From: Sphingobium sp.
Lineage (GTDB): Bacteria; Pseudomonadota; Alphaproteobacteria; Sphingomonadales; Sphingomonadaceae
Direction: 5' to 3'
DNA: 64,000 nucleotides
NCBI GenBank assembly: GCA_020446425.1
Contig: JAGRES010000022.1
Coordinates: 1 to 64,000 of the forward strand
A program made the position numbers and the translations under genes. Numbering within the stretch: the stretch's first letter is position 1; each line of letters begins with the position of its first letter. Shown here in pieces: positions 45,166 to 54,097 of the stretch. A model generated the notes under the pieces. It had not been told where the DNA came from and did not search any database. It saw nothing but the letters and a program-made list of their open reading frames with translations.

Positions 45166-46151
45166 CTCGCGCCCACGACCACGCACGCCGCGAACATCAG
45201 CGCACCGGCAAAGCGGTTCGAGCGGAATTTGGCCAGAGCATTTCCAGCAAAAGTGGGAACCGGTTTTGCGTCCGGAAAAGCGTCAACTGAAAACCCTGGA
45301 TCCAGACCGTCTTCTTTCAAAGTCGCCACCTGCCATAGCAGATGCGCGGCAACGGGTAGGAGAGCGAGCAATACCAGCGGATCGGGCCGCGCCAGCCAGA
45401 TTGTACCTGCCCACAACAGCAGGGCCATCGCATAAAATCCCGCCACACCGCCACGAACATGTGATCCCATGGCCAGTGCGCTGGATTTGATGCCGACGAG
45501 CGCGTCGTCTTCCTTGTCCTGTAACGCATAGATGCTGTCGTAACCGATCACCCAGCAGATGCTGCCCAGATAGAGCAGCGCGCCCGCTATGCCGATGCTG
45601 CCCTGCATTTCGGTCCATCCCACCAGCGCCGCCCAGCTGAACACCAGTCCCAACCAGACCTGCGGCCACCAGGTAATGCGCTTCATGAAGGGATAAGCCG
45701 CAACCAGCGCAAGGCTGGCCAGCGCCATCAACTGCGCCTGCCACCGTAATTGCAGCAGCACGACCAGTCCAATAAGGCACAGCGCGCCCATCCACAGGGC
45801 CGCCTGAATGACGCTTATTCGGCCTGCTGCGACGGGGCGGCTGGCGGTGCGCGCGACCTTTTTGTCGAGGTCCCGATCCACTATGTCGTTCCACACGCAC
45901 CCGGCTGCGCGCATCGCGATGCTGCCCACCAGAAACCACAATATCATGCGCCAATGCTCCAGCCCGTTTCCGGCGAGCGCAATGGCCCATGCGCCCGGCC
46001 AGAACAGCAGCCACCAGCCGATCGGCCGGTCGAAGCGGGCCATCGACGCCAGATCGCGCACTCGCCCGGGCAGCAGCGCCATCAGCCCGCCTGCCTGGCT
46101 GTCGGGCACGATATTGCCTTGCATGGGCGGCGTCTTTTGCTGTTTAGACAT
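45162..46151 (-). CDS. ubiA: 4-hydroxybenzoate polyprenyltransferase
   Basis: Attaches the polyprenyl chain to 4-hydroxybenzoate in ubiquinone synthesis; integral membrane enzyme, 329 residues. Both Asp-rich motifs are present: NDIVDRDLDKKV (about 88-99) and the second near YALQDKEDD (about 208-215). The C-terminus is unusual. Between WQVATLKEDG and NALAKFRSNRFAG lies an extra segment reading FSVDAFPDAKPVPTFAG, encoded by a palindromic repeat element (45236-45282). The enzyme probably tolerates it in a loop before the last helix. ATG 46151 fits the family start. Confidence 0.95.
   Translation of the reverse strand: MSKQQKTPPMQGNIVPDSQAGGLMALLPGRVRDLASMARFDRPIGWWLLFWPGAWAIALAGNGLEHWRMILWFLVGSIAMRAAGCVWNDIVDRDLDKKVARTASRPVAAGRISVIQAALWMGALCLIGLVVLLQLRWQAQLMALASLALVAAYPFMKRITWWPQVWLGLVFSWAALVGWTEMQGSIGIAGALLYLGSICWVIGYDSIYALQDKEDDALVGIKSSALAMGSHVRGGVAGFYAMALLLWAGTIWLARPDPLVLLALLPVAAHLLWQVATLKEDGLDPGFSVDAFPDAKPVPTFAGNALAKFRSNRFAGALMFAACVVVGAS
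45236..45282 (-). repeat. RPE-like palindromic repeat inserted in frame in ubiA
   Basis: The element reads inward from GCATTTCC (from 45238) and from GGAAAAGCG (45274-45282). Its centre is AACCGGTT, with AAAA..TTTT arms beside it. Read on the ubiA strand it gives AFPDAKPVPTFAGNAL without a stop. I recall near-identical palindromes (CCAGCAAAAGTGGGAACCGG type) scattered in alphaproteobacterial genomes. Here it adds roughly 15-20 residues compared with usual UbiA tails. Confidence 0.65.
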
Positions 46152-46178
46152 CACTGGTTCCAATGACGGAAGTGATGC

Positions 46179-46928
46179 ATGCCCGCAACCCCTGCCTGGC
46201 CCCCGCGCAGCGCCCCGCGCCTCCATGTCGAGGCCGATCTGGGCGAGAGCATCACTGTGCCCGTTGATGGCAATGCAGCGCATTACCTGATTTCCGTGAT
46301 GCGCGTGAAGGATGGCGACGCGGTTCTGCTGTTCAATGGCAGGGACGGCGAATGGGCCGCGCGCGCTGCCGATATCCGTAAGCGCGATCTTGTGCTGGAA
46401 TGCATGGAGCAGACCAAGGCGCTGGAGGCCGTGCCCAATTTCTGGCTATGCGCTGCGCCGATCAAGAAAGCCCGGATCGACATGGTCGCGGAAAAAGCTT
46501 GTGAACTCGGCGTTGCCAAGCTCCAGCCCGTGCTGACCAGTCGCGCGGTCGTCGACAAGCTCAATCTGGAGCGGTTGCGCACGCATATGGTCGAGGCCGC
46601 CGAGCAATGCGGGCGCACCGCCGTACCGGACATCGGCGAGATGGCGAAGCTTGATGCCCTGTTGCGGGACTGGCCAGCTGAGCGTCATCTGTTCTTCGCC
46701 GATGAGTTGGGGGGCGCGCCGATGCGTGATGCCTTTGCCGCCCATACCGGGCCCGCTGCACTACTCATCGGCCCGGAAGGCGGCTTCACCGATCAGGAAA
46801 GGGAAGCGATCCGCGCCCATTCGTCAGCCGTCGCCATATCGCTTGGCCCGCGCATATTGCGCGCGGAAACCGCCGCCATCGCTGCCACTGCATGCTGGAT
46901 GGCGAGTAATGGCGACTGGGCTGAATAG
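46179..46928 (+). CDS. rsmE: 16S rRNA (uracil1498-N3)-methyltransferase
   Basis: Methylates U1498 of 16S rRNA using SAM. The 249-residue product has an N-terminal PUA-like domain (LISVMRVKDGDAVLLFNGRDGEW). The SPOUT domain follows, with IKKARIDMVAEKACELGV, EAAEQCGRTAVP and the knot motifs LLIGPEGGFTDQE and ISLGPRILRAETAAIAA. Divergent from ubiA with 27 bp between the starts, so the two promoters must overlap the opposite gene. Confidence 0.95.
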   Translation: MPATPAWPPRSAPRLHVEADLGESITVPVDGNAAHYLISVMRVKDGDAVLLFNGRDGEWAARAADIRKRDLVLECMEQTKALEAVPNFWLCAAPIKKARIDMVAEKACELGVAKLQPVLTSRAVVDKLNLERLRTHMVEAAEQCGRTAVPDIGEMAKLDALLRDWPAERHLFFADELGGAPMRDAFAAHTGPAALLIGPEGGFTDQEREAIRAHSSAVAISLGPRILRAETAAIAATACWMASNGDWAE

Positions 46929-47027
46929 CGATCTTCCCTGTAACGAAACACACTTTTGCGGCGAATTGGAATTGATTGGCGGGCAGGCCATCCCTATCTG
47001 CTCCCACAGACAAAGAACAGGCAGGGC

Positions 47028-48401
47028 ATGAGCACCAGAACGTCCTCAGGAGGGGAAGATCCCATCATCGAAAGCCGGGATCAGCTGATCTCCGTTTTTG
47101 CGAAAGGCGAAAAGCCCAGGGAACGCTGGCGCATCGGCACCGAGCATGAGAAGTTCGTCTATGCGCTCGATGATCGTCACGCCCCCTCTTATGACGAGCC
47201 GCGCGGCATCCGCGCATTGCTGGACGGTCTGACGCGTTTCGGTTGGGAACCGGTTATTGAAGGCGGCAATGTCATCGCGCTCTCCGGCAAGGACGGCACG
47301 ATCAGCCTTGAGCCCGCAGGCCAGCTCGAACTGTCGGGCGCGCCGTTGGAAAATCTGCACGAGACATGCGCCGAGACCGGACGGCACCTCGAGCAGGTGA
47401 AGGCTGTGGGTGACGAGCTGGGCCTAGGTTTCCTCGGGCTAGGCATGTGGCCGGACAAGACCCGCGAGGAGCTGCCCATCATGCCCAAGGGGCGATATGG
47501 CATCATGCTGCGGCATATGCCGCGCGTCGGCAGCCTCGGTCTCGATATGATGCTGCGCACCTGCACCATCCAGACTAATCTCGATTATGCGTCCGAAGCC
47601 GACATGGCGCAGAAGTTCCGCGTCAGCCTTGCGCTGCAGCCGATTGCGACCGCCCTGTTCGCCAATTCCGCTTTTACGGAGGGCAAGCCCAACGGCTATC
47701 TTTCCTATCGCAGCCATATCTGGTCCGACACCGATCCGGCGCGCACCGGCATGCTGCCCTTCGTGTTCGAGGATGGCTTCGGCTATGAGCGCTATGCCGA
47801 CTATGCGCTCGATGTGCCGATGTATTTCGTTTATCGCGACGGCACCTATATCGACGCGGCAGGCCAGAGCTTCCGCGATTTCCTCGAAGGCCGCCTGCCC
47901 GCCCTGCCGGGCGAAAAGCCGACGCTTTCCGACTGGAACGACCATCTTTCCACCGCCTTTCCCGAAGTGCGCCTGAAAAGCTTTCTCGAAATGCGCGGCG
48001 CGGATGGCGGGCCATGGGGGCGCATCTGCGCCTTGCCGGCGCTGTGGGTGGGGCTGCTCTATGATCAGGGCGCACTCGATGCCGCATGGGATCTGGTGAA
48101 GGACTGGAGCATGGAGGAGCGGCAGGCGCTGCGTGACAGCGTGCCGAAACTCGGCCTGAAAGCACCGGTGCCCGGTGGGCGGACGCTAAGCGACATCGCC
48201 CCTGACGTGCTGCGTATCGCCGAAAGCGGCCTCGCGAGCCGTGCGCGGCTCAACAGCGGCGGTGATAATGAAACCGGGTACCTCAATGCGCTGCGCGAGA
48301 TTGTCGCGCGTGGAAAAACCCCGGCGGAGATGTGTCTGGAGCGCTTTCATGGCGAATGGGGCGGCGATATATCGCGCATCTATGCCGAAAAGAGCTTCTG
48401 A
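47028..48401 (+). CDS. gshA: Glutamate-cysteine ligase (type II, plant/alphaproteobacterial form)
   Basis: First step of glutathione synthesis: ATP-dependent joining of glutamate and cysteine. The 457-residue product has IGTEHEKFVY near the N-terminus, SLEPAGQLELSGAPLENLH, TCTIQTNLDYASE and GYLSYRSHIWSDTDPAR, all hallmarks of the plant-type GCL. ATG 47028 is preceded by CAGGG; the longer frame adds unsupported residues. It supplies the cofactor used by gloA/gloB elsewhere in the window. Confidence 0.95.
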   Translation: MSTRTSSGGEDPIIESRDQLISVFAKGEKPRERWRIGTEHEKFVYALDDRHAPSYDEPRGIRALLDGLTRFGWEPVIEGGNVIALSGKDGTISLEPAGQLELSGAPLENLHETCAETGRHLEQVKAVGDELGLGFLGLGMWPDKTREELPIMPKGRYGIMLRHMPRVGSLGLDMMLRTCTIQTNLDYASEADMAQKFRVSLALQPIATALFANSAFTEGKPNGYLSYRSHIWSDTDPARTGMLPFVFEDGFGYERYADYALDVPMYFVYRDGTYIDAAGQSFRDFLEGRLPALPGEKPTLSDWNDHLSTAFPEVRLKSFLEMRGADGGPWGRICALPALWVGLLYDQGALDAAWDLVKDWSMEERQALRDSVPKLGLKAPVPGGRTLSDIAPDVLRIAESGLASRARLNSGGDNETGYLNALREIVARGKTPAEMCLERFHGEWGGDISRIYAEKSF

Positions 48402-48418
48402 CAGGGGGCTGACCCGCC

Positions 48419-49435
48419 TCAGGCGTCCAGCGCCGTCATCTTGAAAATACCCTGCGCGTTGCCGCTGTCGAAGCGCAAATCGAGCGTCCCGGTAGCAGGG
48501 TCGATATCGCGGCTGATAAATTCATAGAAGGAACCGGGGACGGAGCGTCTGACGGTTCCGTCCTCCACGGCAAATTCACGCTCCAGCCAGTCCGCCCGCG
48601 TTGCGGTCTGACGCACACGGCCGCTGCCGGAGACTTCAATCCTGTCCTTCATGGCCCGTCCGGCGTCGCGCTGCGACTGCACTACCATGTCGAGATTGCT
48701 TACCCGGTCGGTGCCATGGTTGAATGCATTGCCTTCGGTCGCGATCCACGCCGCCTCGCTGCTCTGTCCCTTCAATATTTCATAGTCGGCAAGAGAAGGG
48801 ATATCGTGATGCCGGTCGAACATGGCGGCCAGGCTAGGCAGCAAAGCTATGGCGTTGTCGAGCGATAATCGGCCTTCGCGTGCCAGCAGATCCAGCAGCC
48901 CGGACGTTTCGGTGTCGAGCGGATCGCGCGTCGTTCCGAAGATGCGGCCCGCCGCTTCCTGAAACGCACCGTCGAAACGGTCCACATGCAGCTCGCTGAT
49001 GAAATATTGCGCGATGGTTTCGGGATATTCCTTGTGGCACCAGGCATAGCCGGTCATTCGCAGCCTATCGAGCGGATAGGTATCGGCCAGCGCATAGCCC
49101 AATGGCTGTAATATGCGCGCAAAGGCCGCTGCCCCGGCGGGCAGGGTGCCTGTGGCAGCGCCGCCAGGCAAACAGATGGTGCGGAGCGCGCCATGATCGA
49201 GCATCACCCTGCGGCCGGAAGCGCGGCAATCCGTCACATAGGCCGCGCCTGTCGGTACACGCTCAAGCAGGCCGTGGTGCAATACAAGGCTCAGCGCGAA
49301 GGCCAGTTCGGCGGCGCCGATATGGCCGTTCTCCTCGCCGAATAACCCTGGCGGCACTGCGATGCAGGCCGCTGCCTCATCGGCTGCGGAGCCCAAGGCG
49401 GGCGCGATCAAATCGCGCAATTTATCCTCTTCCAT
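48419..49435 (-). CDS. DUF1338 protein, 2-oxoadipate dioxygenase/decarboxylase-like
   Basis: A 338-residue protein of the DUF1338 family. Members characterised as HglS convert 2-oxoadipate to 2-hydroxyglutarate in lysine catabolism, using Fe(II). The presumed metal ligands are visible: DHGALRTI (H81, with R85 four residues on), FNHGTDRV (H240) and FYEFISRD (E305). From memory these match the His, His, Glu triad and substrate Arg of Pseudomonas HglS. The segment WCHKEYPETIAQYFISELH is also family-typical. No other lysine-catabolic gene is adjacent, so the substrate is uncertain. Convergent with gshA. Confidence 0.75.
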   Translation of the reverse strand: MEEDKLRDLIAPALGSAADEAAACIAVPPGLFGEENGHIGAAELAFALSLVLHHGLLERVPTGAAYVTDCRASGRRVMLDHGALRTICLPGGAATGTLPAGAAAFARILQPLGYALADTYPLDRLRMTGYAWCHKEYPETIAQYFISELHVDRFDGAFQEAAGRIFGTTRDPLDTETSGLLDLLAREGRLSLDNAIALLPSLAAMFDRHHDIPSLADYEILKGQSSEAAWIATEGNAFNHGTDRVSNLDMVVQSQRDAGRAMKDRIEVSGSGRVRQTATRADWLEREFAVEDGTVRRSVPGSFYEFISRDIDPATGTLDLRFDSGNAQGIFKMTALDA

Positions 49436-49536
49436 GCCTCATATATCAGCCTTTGCGAGAAGCCTTTCAAGACGGATCGCCATCAATGCTCGCGCTATGG
49501 CTTGTCGCAGCGCACAAGCCTCTCTACATTGAGCGG

Positions 49537-50004
49537 ATGGGTAAGCATCATCATCATGAGTTTTCCGGCGTTTCCCTGCGTGAGGAGGCGCGCAAGGTCC
49601 TGCAGGATTGCGGTGAGCAATGGACGGAGATGCGTGCGTCCATATATGACGCGCTGGCAGGGCAGGAAAAGCCTGTTTCCGCTTATGATATAGCCGATGC
49701 CGTATCAGCCGCCCGGGGCAAACGGGTTGCACCCAACAGTATTTATCGCATCCTCGATCTGTTCGTTGCGAACAATCTTGCTATCCGGGTCGAGAGCGCC
49801 AACGCCTATATCGTCAATGCCCATCCCGGCTGCGTGCATGACTGCATCTTTCTGGTTTGCAGCAATTGCCAGAAGGCCATCCATGTCGATGACGACAGCC
49901 TCTCCGCCTCGGTCCGCGCACGCGCCGCCGCCGAAAATTTCGTCGCCGAGCGCCCGATCATCGAAGTGCAGGGACTGTGTACGGACTGTCAAAAAGCTGC
50001 GTAG
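49537..50004 (+). CDS. zur: Fur-family zinc uptake regulator, Zur-like
   Basis: A 155-residue Fur-family repressor. The winged helix covers about 15-90 (RASIYDALAG, YDIADAVSA, PNSIYRILDLFVANNLA). The dimerisation part holds metal sites with HPGCVHDCIFLVCSNCQ (C108, C111) and the terminal LCTDC. The N-terminal MGKHHHHEFSG run and the Cys-rich tail fit Zur better than Fur. No zinc transporter genes are in the window. ATG 49537 is chosen; an in-frame ATG at 49486 would add 17 residues. Divergent from the DUF1338 gene. Confidence 0.82.
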   Translation: MGKHHHHEFSGVSLREEARKVLQDCGEQWTEMRASIYDALAGQEKPVSAYDIADAVSAARGKRVAPNSIYRILDLFVANNLAIRVESANAYIVNAHPGCVHDCIFLVCSNCQKAIHVDDDSLSASVRARAAAENFVAERPIIEVQGLCTDCQKAA

Positions 50005-50072
50005 AGGCCCGTATAAGGTTCGACATGGCTGGCCAATGGCTTTATGGTCGCTGACCGGAGACTGACATTTCA

Positions 50073-51998
50073 ATGAATGACCGCCCCAGCACCCCTCTGC
50101 TCGATCAGGTAAACATTCCCGCAGATTTGCGCAAACTGAAGCCGGAACAGTTACGGCAACTGGCCGACGAATTGCGCGCGGAGACGATCAGCGCGGTCGG
50201 AACGACCGGCGGTCATCTTGGCTCCGGGCTTGGCGTGGTGGAGCTGACCACGGCGATCCATTATGTGTTCAATACGCCCGAAGACAGGCTGGTGTGGGAC
50301 GTCGGTCATCAATGCTACCCGCACAAGATACTGACCGGGCGGCGCGACCGTATCCGCACGCTGCGGCAGGGCGGCGGCCTGTCGGGCTTCACCAAGCGCG
50401 CCGAAAGCGAATATGATCCCTTCGGTGCGGCGCACAGCTCAACGAGCATCAGCGCGGCGCTGGGTTTCGCCATCGCCAACAAGCTGGCTGGCACACCCGG
50501 CAAAGGCATTGCCGTGATCGGCGACGGTGCGATGTCGGCAGGCATGGCCTATGAGGCCATGAACAATGCGGAAGCCGCCGGGAACCGGCTGGTGGTGATC
50601 CTCAACGATAATGACATGTCGATTGCGCCTCCCGTGGGCGGCCTGTCGGCCTATCTGGCGCGTCTCGTTTCCAGCCGCGAATTCATCGGCCTGCGCGGCC
50701 TCGCCAAGCGTCTCGTCAAGCATCTGCCGCGGACGCTGCATAATGCGGCGAAGAAAACGGATGAATATGCGCGCGGCATGGCCATGGGCGGCACCCTGTT
50801 CGAGGAACTGGGCTTCTATTATGTCGGCCCGCTCGATGGCCACAACCTCGACCAGCTCATCCCGGTGCTGGAAAATGTCCGCGACATGGCCGATGGGCCG
50901 TGCCTGATCCATGTCGTCACGCAGAAGGGCAAGGGCTATGCCCCTGCCGAAGCCGCTGAAGACAAATATCATGGCGTCCAGAAATTCGATGTCGTCACCG
51001 GTGCGCAGGCCAAGGCACCGCCGGGACCGCCCAGCTATACCAGCGTTTTCGCCAAGGCGCTGATCGCCGAAGCGGAGCGGGACGAAAGGGTGTGCGCGAT
51101 TACCGCCGCTATGCCGTCGGGCACCGGGCTCGACAAGTTCGAGCAGGCATTCCCCGACCGCACTTTCGACGTCGGCATCGCGGAACAGCATGCGGTGACG
51201 TTCGCCGCAGGGCTTGCCGCGCAAGGCATGCGGCCCTTCTGCGCCATCTACTCCACCTTCCTGCAACGCGCCTATGACCAGGTGGTGCATGATGTCGCGA
51301 TCCAGAATTTGCCGGTGCGTTTTGCCATGGACCGGGCAGGTCTCGTCGGCGCAGACGGCAGCACCCATGCGGGTAGCTTCGACATCACCTATCTCGCCAC
51401 CCTGCCCAATTTCGTGGTGATGGCGGCGGCTGACGAGGCGGAACTGGTGCATATGGTGCACACCTGCGCGTTGCATGACGATGGCCCGATCGCGGTACGC
51501 TATCCGCGCGGCAATGGCGTTGGCGTGCCCCTGCCCGATGCGCCGCAGCGGCTGGAGATCGGCAAGGGGCGCATCGTTCGCTCGGGGCACAAGGTTGCCA
51601 TTCTCTCGCTCGGTACGCGGCTGGAGGAAGCGAAGAAAGCCGCCGACGCGCTCGATGCGCGCGGCCTTTCGACAACCGTAGCCGACCTGCGCTTCGCCAA
51701 GCCGCTCGATGAAGCGCTGATCCGCAAGCTGCTGGCCAGTCACGAAGTATGCGTGACGATTGAGGAAGGCAGCATCGGTGGTCTGGGCGCACATGTCCTG
51801 ACCATGGCGAGCGACGAAGGGCTGATCGACACCGGCCTCAAGCTGCGCACGCTGCGCCTGCCCGATGTCTTTCAGGATCAGGACAAGCCCGAAAAGCAAT
51901 ATGCGCAGGCGGGTCTCGATGCCGAAGGCATCATCAACACGGTACTGGCCGCCCTGCGCCACAATAGCATAAATGCCGAAGCGGGCGTGCGAGCTTGA
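50073..51998 (+). CDS. dxs: 1-deoxy-D-xylulose-5-phosphate synthase
   Basis: Thiamine-diphosphate enzyme that condenses pyruvate and glyceraldehyde-3-phosphate, the entry to the MEP isoprenoid pathway feeding ubiquinone, undecaprenyl phosphate and carotenoids. The 641-residue product has [16 protein letters not shown], the ThDP motif [17 protein letters not shown] and [14 protein letters not shown]-terminal transketolase domain ends with EEGSIGGLG. Starts 69 bp after zur on the same strand. Confidence 0.97.
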   Translation: MNDRPSTPLLDQVNIPADLRKLKPEQLRQLADELRAETISAVGTTGGHLGSGLGVVELTTAIHYVFNTPEDRLVWDVGHQCYPHKILTGRRDRIRTLRQGGGLSGFTKRAESEYDPFGAAHSSTSISAALGFAIANKLAGTPGKGIAVIGDGAMSAGMAYEAMNNAEAAGNRLVVILNDNDMSIAPPVGGLSAYLARLVSSREFIGLRGLAKRLVKHLPRTLHNAAKKTDEYARGMAMGGTLFEELGFYYVGPLDGHNLDQLIPVLENVRDMADGPCLIHVVTQKGKGYAPAEAAEDKYHGVQKFDVVTGAQAKAPPGPPSYTSVFAKALIAEAERDERVCAITAAMPSGTGLDKFEQAFPDRTFDVGIAEQHAVTFAAGLAAQGMRPFCAIYSTFLQRAYDQVVHDVAIQNLPVRFAMDRAGLVGADGSTHAGSFDITYLATLPNFVVMAAADEAELVHMVHTCALHDDGPIAVRYPRGNGVGVPLPDAPQRLEIGKGRIVRSGHKVAILSLGTRLEEAKKAADALDARGLSTTVADLRFAKPLDEALIRKLLASHEVCVTIEEGSIGGLGAHVLTMASDEGLIDTGLKLRTLRLPDVFQDQDKPEKQYAQAGLDAEGIINTVLAALRHNSINAEAGVRA

Positions 51999-52523
51999 AT
52001 GGATAAAGAGTCAGCTGCCCAGCTGGTATTATCTGAATTTACTCATGCCTGTTATGTTCACTATACTTGCTTCGTATTTGCTACGCTCGGCATACCAATG
52101 GTGACTAACCAGTTCGGAGAGCAAGAAGAAATTGGCAAAGTATTTATTGGGCCATCGCCTCCCGAAGAGGGGAACGCTCATTCGGTGATTTCGGTCGGTG
52201 ATCTTAGGGCCTTTTCCAGAAAAGACGGTCGGTTTACTGATATTATAGCCAAATCAACCATAGTCTCGCTCTTTGCTGAGTGGGATGAGCACTACCGGCC
52301 TAAATTTGCTGCAACGCTTGGTATTAAACCTAACGAGGTAGAAAACGATCTGATGGGTGACGTCAGAAAAATAAGAAATTTGATAGTTCACAAAAAAATA
52401 GCAAAGAACACCCGTCTGTCCTGCTTGAGTTGGGATATTGATGGTGATTTCTGTGTCACAACAGAAATGATGGGAATTCTCATGGATCATCTCCATAAGA
52501 TGAAAACTTGGACGCCTTTTTAG
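51999..52523 (+). CDS. HEPN-like protein of unknown function (possible RNase)
   Basis: A 174-residue soluble protein I cannot name. Its C-terminal half is helical and contains DVRKIRNLIVHKK, an R-x4-H motif (R126, H131), the catalytic signature of HEPN-domain RNases in toxins and defence proteins. The spacing after a long helix (LFAEWDEHYRPKFAATLG) fits. The ATG directly follows the dxs stop (TGAATG). The codon use is clearly more AT-rich than dxs or nadD, which suggests a recent insertion. No MNT-type or other antitoxin lies beside it. A benign HEPN protein remains possible. Confidence 0.6.
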   Translation: MDKESAAQLVLSEFTHACYVHYTCFVFATLGIPMVTNQFGEQEEIGKVFIGPSPPEEGNAHSVISVGDLRAFSRKDGRFTDIIAKSTIVSLFAEWDEHYRPKFAATLGIKPNEVENDLMGDVRKIRNLIVHKKIAKNTRLSCLSWDIDGDFCVTTEMMGILMDHLHKMKTWTPF

Positions 52524-52564
52524 CATGCTGGTGCACCTCTTCTCAGATATATTAGGCCGGTAGA

Positions 52565-53203
52565 ATGGATCCTCGTAGAATTGGACTGCTCGGAGGGTCG
52601 TTCAACCCGGCCCATGGCGGGCACAGGGCGATCAGCCTGTTCGCCAGAGAGGCGCTGGCGCTGGATGAAGTCTGGTGGCTGGTCAGTCCCGGTAATCCGC
52701 TGAAACCCGCAAAAGGCATGGCACCACTCGCTGCACGCCTGTCCTATGCGCAAAAACTGGCTCGCTGCGCGCCCATTCGTGCGACGGCTATCGAGGCGGA
52801 GCTGGGCACCCGCTATACCTATGACACATTGCGCGCGCTCATCCGCCGCTATCCGCGCTATCGCTTCATATGGCTGATGGGCGCGGACAATCTGCACCAG
52901 TTCGTCCAGTGGAAGAACTGGCGCGGCATAGCACGCACGATCCCCATTGCCGTTATCGCCCGTCCGGGCTATGATGCGCGTACTCACGGCCATCCGGCCA
53001 TGAGCTGGCTGCGGCGCTTCGTCCGGCCCGCAGTCCAGAGCAGCAACTGGACGAACTGGAGACCACCGGCGCTCGTGCACTTGCGCTTTCGCCCTGATCC
53101 ACGGTCGGCAACCCTGCTGAGGCAGGCAAACCCCCATTGGTATCGCGCATATGACGGGTCGCGTGTCCGTGACCCGCTGACGCATCGCATGATCCCGGTA
53201 TGA
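52565..53203 (+). CDS. nadD: Nicotinate-nucleotide adenylyltransferase
   Basis: Adenylates nicotinate mononucleotide in NAD synthesis. The 212-residue product begins with RIGLLGGSFNPAHGGH, the GxFxPxHxGH nucleotidyltransferase motif (10-20), and has WWLVSPGNPLK and IWLMGADNLHQF as in the family. The C-terminal SxTxxR-like motif is replaced by YDGSRVRDPLTH. First of a conserved run nadD-rsfS-rlmH-envC-ctpA on one strand. Confidence 0.93.
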   Translation: MDPRRIGLLGGSFNPAHGGHRAISLFAREALALDEVWWLVSPGNPLKPAKGMAPLAARLSYAQKLARCAPIRATAIEAELGTRYTYDTLRALIRRYPRYRFIWLMGADNLHQFVQWKNWRGIARTIPIAVIARPGYDARTHGHPAMSWLRRFVRPAVQSSNWTNWRPPALVHLRFRPDPRSATLLRQANPHWYRAYDGSRVRDPLTHRMIPV

Positions 53204-53225
53204 TCCGCTTGATGAAGGAGCGACT

Positions 53226-53621
53226 TTGAACTCTATGCAAACCGCCAGTCCGGCCAACGATACCGGATCTCAGGCAGACCTCCACGCCATCGTCATGCAG
53301 TCGCTGGATGACGATCAGGCACAGGAAACCGTCTCCATCCCCCTGGCAGGCAAAAGCAGCATCGCCGACCATATGGTCATCGCCAGCGGGCGTTCATCCC
53401 GTCAGGTGGCGTCGATGGCGCAGAAGCTTGCCGAACGCATCAAGCAGCAGACCGGCCGCAGCGCGCGGATCGAAGGGCTGCCGGCTGCCGACTGGGTGCT
53501 GATCGACGCTGGAGACGTAATCGTCCATCTGTTCCGCCCGGAAGTGCGCAGCTTCTACAATCTGGAGCGGATGTGGGGATTTGCCGACGCACCCAGCGCG
53601 CCACAGGCCGTGACGCACTGA
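53226..53621 (+). CDS. rsfS: Ribosome silencing factor RsfS
   Basis: Binds ribosomal protein L14 and blocks subunit joining under starvation. The 131-residue product has IADHMVIASGRSSRQV (about 45-60), EGLPAADWVLIDAGDVIVHLF and a C-terminal FYNLERMW, all RsfS hallmarks. The start is TTG 53226: AAGGAG lies 5 bp upstream, whereas the ATG nine bases further on is too far from it. 22 bp after nadD. Confidence 0.95.
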   Translation: MNSMQTASPANDTGSQADLHAIVMQSLDDDQAQETVSIPLAGKSSIADHMVIASGRSSRQVASMAQKLAERIKQQTGRSARIEGLPAADWVLIDAGDVIVHLFRPEVRSFYNLERMWGFADAPSAPQAVTH

Positions 53622-53667
53622 CCTTCCGCTTAACAGCGGAGCGTAAAATAATGAGGATACCGCGCCC

Positions 53668-54093
53668 ATGCTGCTGCACATCATAGCGCGCGGAAAAATT
53701 GGCCGCTCTGCGGAGGCCGAACTGGTCGACCGCTATTGCAAGCGCGTCTCCTGGCCTACGCGCATCACCGAATTGCCCGACACAGGCGGGAAAATACCCG
53801 CCCCTTCAGCCAGCCCGCATGTCACGGTGCTGCTCGATGAAAAGGGCAAGCAGCTCACATCCATGGAATTCGCCGAAATATTGGGGCGATGGCGGGATAA
53901 CGGCATGCGCGAATGCCGGTTGATGATCGGCGCCGCCGACGGTTTCGATGACGAGGAACGCGCCAATGCCGACCTGCTTATCGCCTTTGGCCGCATGACA
54001 TGGCCGCATATGATGGCGCGCGCCATGCTGGCCGAACAATTGTGGCGCGCCACATCCATCCTTGCCAACCACCCCTATCATCGCGAAGGATAG
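53668..54093 (+). CDS. rlmH: 23S rRNA (pseudouridine1915-N3)-methyltransferase
   Basis: SPOUT-class methyltransferase acting on helix 69 of 23S rRNA in assembled 70S ribosomes. A 141-residue protein with VTVLLDEKGKQLTSMEFAE, the SAM-binding LMIGAADGFD (GGxxG-like loop, here altered) and the C-terminal LAEQLWRATSILANHPYHR. Follows rsfS; the pairing is conserved widely. Confidence 0.93.
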   Translation: MLLHIIARGKIGRSAEAELVDRYCKRVSWPTRITELPDTGGKIPAPSASPHVTVLLDEKGKQLTSMEFAEILGRWRDNGMRECRLMIGAADGFDDEERANADLLIAFGRMTWPHMMARAMLAEQLWRATSILANHPYHREG

Positions 54094-54097
54094 GGGC

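Noticed and set aside
50439..51962. A 507-codon open frame antisense to dxs
   Set aside because: Shadow frame; dxs on the + strand carries all ThDP and transketolase motifs.
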